6,971 bases of DNA from Collinsella aerofaciens. GTDB lineage: Bacteria > Actinomycetota > Coriobacteriia > Coriobacteriales > Coriobacteriaceae. Position numbers and translations under genes: made by a program. Under the pieces are notes generated by a model. It made no database searches. It was not told the origin of the DNA and worked only from the letters and a program-made list of their open reading frames with translations. Below are positions 5,301-6,971 of the stretch, piece by piece. Position 1 is the stretch's first letter. Every line of letters begins with the position of its first letter. The stretch lies in contig JAJWXI010000068.1 of assembly GCA_021641225.1 (NCBI GenBank), positions 1,845 to 8,815 of the forward strand, given 5' to 3'.

Positions 5301-6968
5301 ATGCCTACTGACATCGAAATCGCACGTTCTGTCACGCCGCTGCCTATTACCGAGGTGGCCAAGAACGCCGGCGTCGACGTTAAGCACCTTATTCCGTACG
5401 GCTTCGACAAGGCTAAGGTCGACTATTCACTGCTCAACGAGCCGACTGACCACCAGGCCAAGCTCGTCCTCGTGACTGCTATCAACCCAACGCCTGCGGG
5501 CGAGGGTAAGACCACCACGACCATCGGTCTGGCCGATGGCTTGCGCCGACGCGGCGTCAAGAGTGCCGTGGCCCTGCGCGAGCCTTCGCTCGGCCCCGTC
5601 TTTGGCGTTAAGGGCGGCGCTGCCGGCGGCGGCTGGGCTCAGGTCATCCCCATGGAGGATATCAACCTGCACTTTACCGGCGACTTCCATGCCATCGGTG
5701 CTGCCAACAACCTGCTGGCCGCCATGCTTGATAACCACATCCAGCAGGGCAATCAACTCGGTATTGACGTTAAACGCATCACTTGGAAGCGCGTCGTCGA
5801 TATGAACGACCGTCAGCTGCGCCACGTCATCGACGGTATTGGCGGTAAGGCCCAGGGCGTGCCGCGCGAGGACGGCTTCGATATCACCGTCGCCTCCGAG
5901 GTCATGGCAATCCTGTGCCTGTCTACGAGCATTAACGACCTCAAGGAGCGCCTGGGCGAGATCGTCGTCGGCTACAGCTTTGCCGGCGAGCCCGTCCGTG
6001 CCCGCGACCTTAAGGCCCAGGGTGCCATGGCTGCGTTGCTTAAGGACGCGCTCAAGCCCAACTTGGTGCAAACGCTCGAGGGCACGCCCGCGTTTGTCCA
6101 CGGCGGCCCCTTCGCCAACATTGCCCACGGCTGCAACTCTATCATGGCCACGCGTATGGCGATGCGCTTTGGCGATGTCGCCATTACCGAGGCCGGCTTC
6201 GGTGCCGATCTGGGTGCTGAGAAGTTCCTCGACATCAAGTGCCGCATGACGGGCGTTCGCCCCAGCGCCGTCGTGGTCGTCGCGACCGCTCGCGCGCTGA
6301 AGTACAACGGTGGCGTCGCCAAGGCTGACCTCAACGAGGAGAACCTCGAGGCCCTCAAGGCCGGCATGCCCAACCTGCTGCGTCACGTCGACAACATCCA
6401 GAACGTTTATGGTCTGCCCTGCGTGGTCGCCATCAACCGCTTCCCGACGGACACCGAGGCTGAGCTTGCGCTCATCGAGTCCGAGTGCCAGAAGCTCGGC
6501 GTCAACGTTAAGCTTTCCGAGGTCTGGGCCAAGGGCGGCGAGGGCGCGCTCGAGCTGGCCGATGAGGTCATGCGTCTGATTGAGCAGCCGAGCGAGCTCA
6601 AGTTTGCCTACGAGGACGGCGCCGATGTGGCTGACGCCCTCGAGGCCGTCGCCACCAAGGTTTACCGCGCCGACGGCGTCGACTTTACGCCGGCTGCCAA
6701 GCGTCAGCTTGCCGAGCTGCGCGAGAACGGCTTTGGCAACCTGCCGGTGTGCATCGCCAAGACGCAGTACAGCTTTAGCGACAACGCCAAGGCCCTGGGC
6801 GCTCCCGAGAACTTCCGCATCACGGTGCGCGAGCTCAAGGTTTCCGCCGGTGCCCACTTTGTGGTCGCACTGACTGGCAGTGTTCTGACCATGCCGGGCC
6901 TGCCCAAGGTCCCCGCGGCTGAGAACATCGACGTCGACAACGACGGCAACATCACCGGCCTGTTCTAA
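5301..6968 (+). CDS. fhs: Formate-tetrahydrofolate ligase (10-formyl-THF synthetase)
   Basis: Joins formate to tetrahydrofolate with ATP to give 10-formyl-THF, feeding one-carbon units to purines, formyl-Met-tRNA and, run in reverse, allowing ATP recovery in some anaerobes; cytoplasmic, normally a homotetramer. The 555 residues equal the usual bacterial length. Visible motifs: the P-loop TPAGEGKTT at 64-72, signature 1 starting GVKGGAAGGGWAQ (102-114), signature 2 VATARALKYNGG (327-338), and the conserved C-terminal MPGLPKVPAAENID (531-544). Start ATG 5301 has GAAAGGA at 5288-5294; the frame is open upstream to 5226, but those residues cover the promoter and are not family sequence. It follows ruvB by 144 bases with its own promoter, so it is probably a separate unit. 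Codon third positions are strongly C/G, consistent with good expression. Complete: TAA at 6966-6968. Confidence 0.97.
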   Translation: MPTDIEIARSVTPLPITEVAKNAGVDVKHLIPYGFDKAKVDYSLLNEPTDHQAKLVLVTAINPTPAGEGKTTTTIGLADGLRRRGVKSAVALREPSLGPVFGVKGGAAGGGWAQVIPMEDINLHFTGDFHAIGAANNLLAAMLDNHIQQGNQLGIDVKRITWKRVVDMNDRQLRHVIDGIGGKAQGVPREDGFDITVASEVMAILCLSTSINDLKERLGEIVVGYSFAGEPVRARDLKAQGAMAALLKDALKPNLVQTLEGTPAFVHGGPFANIAHGCNSIMATRMAMRFGDVAITEAGFGADLGAEKFLDIKCRMTGVRPSAVVVVATARALKYNGGVAKADLNEENLEALKAGMPNLLRHVDNIQNVYGLPCVVAINRFPTDTEAELALIESECQKLGVNVKLSEVWAKGGEGALELADEVMRLIEQPSELKFAYEDGADVADALEAVATKVYRADGVDFTPAAKRQLAELRENGFGNLPVCIAKTQYSFSDNAKALGAPENFRITVRELKVSAGAHFVVALTGSVLTMPGLPKVPAAENIDVDNDGNITGLF

Positions 6969-6971
6969 GCC

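Noticed and set aside
5427..6857. A 476-codon open frame on the - strand opposite fhs
   Set aside because: Same cause: strong C/G at third positions of fhs removes stops from the antisense frame. The product has no family features.

Overview
The window looks like chromosomal DNA of a GC-rich anaerobic bacterium. Dense + strand genes, strong G/C preference at third codon positions, a superoxide reductase, formate-tetrahydrofolate ligase and the overall flavour of the proteins suggest an actinobacterium of the class Coriobacteriia, perhaps Collinsella. That assignment is an inference from composition and remembered protein resemblance, not from a search.

Layout, all genes on the + strand: (1) bases 1-194, the C-terminal end of a SNF2/DEAD-like helicase; (2) 345-707, a small superoxide reductase of the desulfoferrodoxin family whose N-terminal iron domain has lost its cysteines; (3) a terminator-like hairpin at 754-785; (4) 825-2810, a 661-residue protein with the full nitrilase plus NAD+ synthetase architecture, but with the nitrilase catalytic triad and the ATP-binding PP-loop both replaced, so it is probably a pseudoenzyme or a repurposed enzyme; (5) 2948-5156, the ruvC-ruvA-ruvB Holliday-junction operon with one-base TGATG overlaps; (6) 5301-6968, fhs (formate-tetrahydrofolate ligase), complete to its stop codon three bases before the window ends.

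The ruvCAB operon has a readable control region: an extended -10 (2870-2878) followed directly by a near-consensus Gram-positive type LexA/SOS box (GAAC-N4-GTTC, 2880-2891) that would cover the transcription start. RuvA and RuvB form the branch-migration motor and RuvC is the resolvase, so damage-induced expression of all three as a unit makes biological sense. fhs has its own extended -10, and its Shine-Dalgarno sequence can pair with the start of its own predicted leader.

The points most worth a second look are the NadE-like protein with dead active-site motifs and a Gly/Gln/Pro tail, the SOS box at ruvCAB, and the class III-like superoxide reductase. No mobile elements, CRISPR arrays, tRNA or rRNA genes were seen, and no gene-free stretch exceeds about 150 bases.
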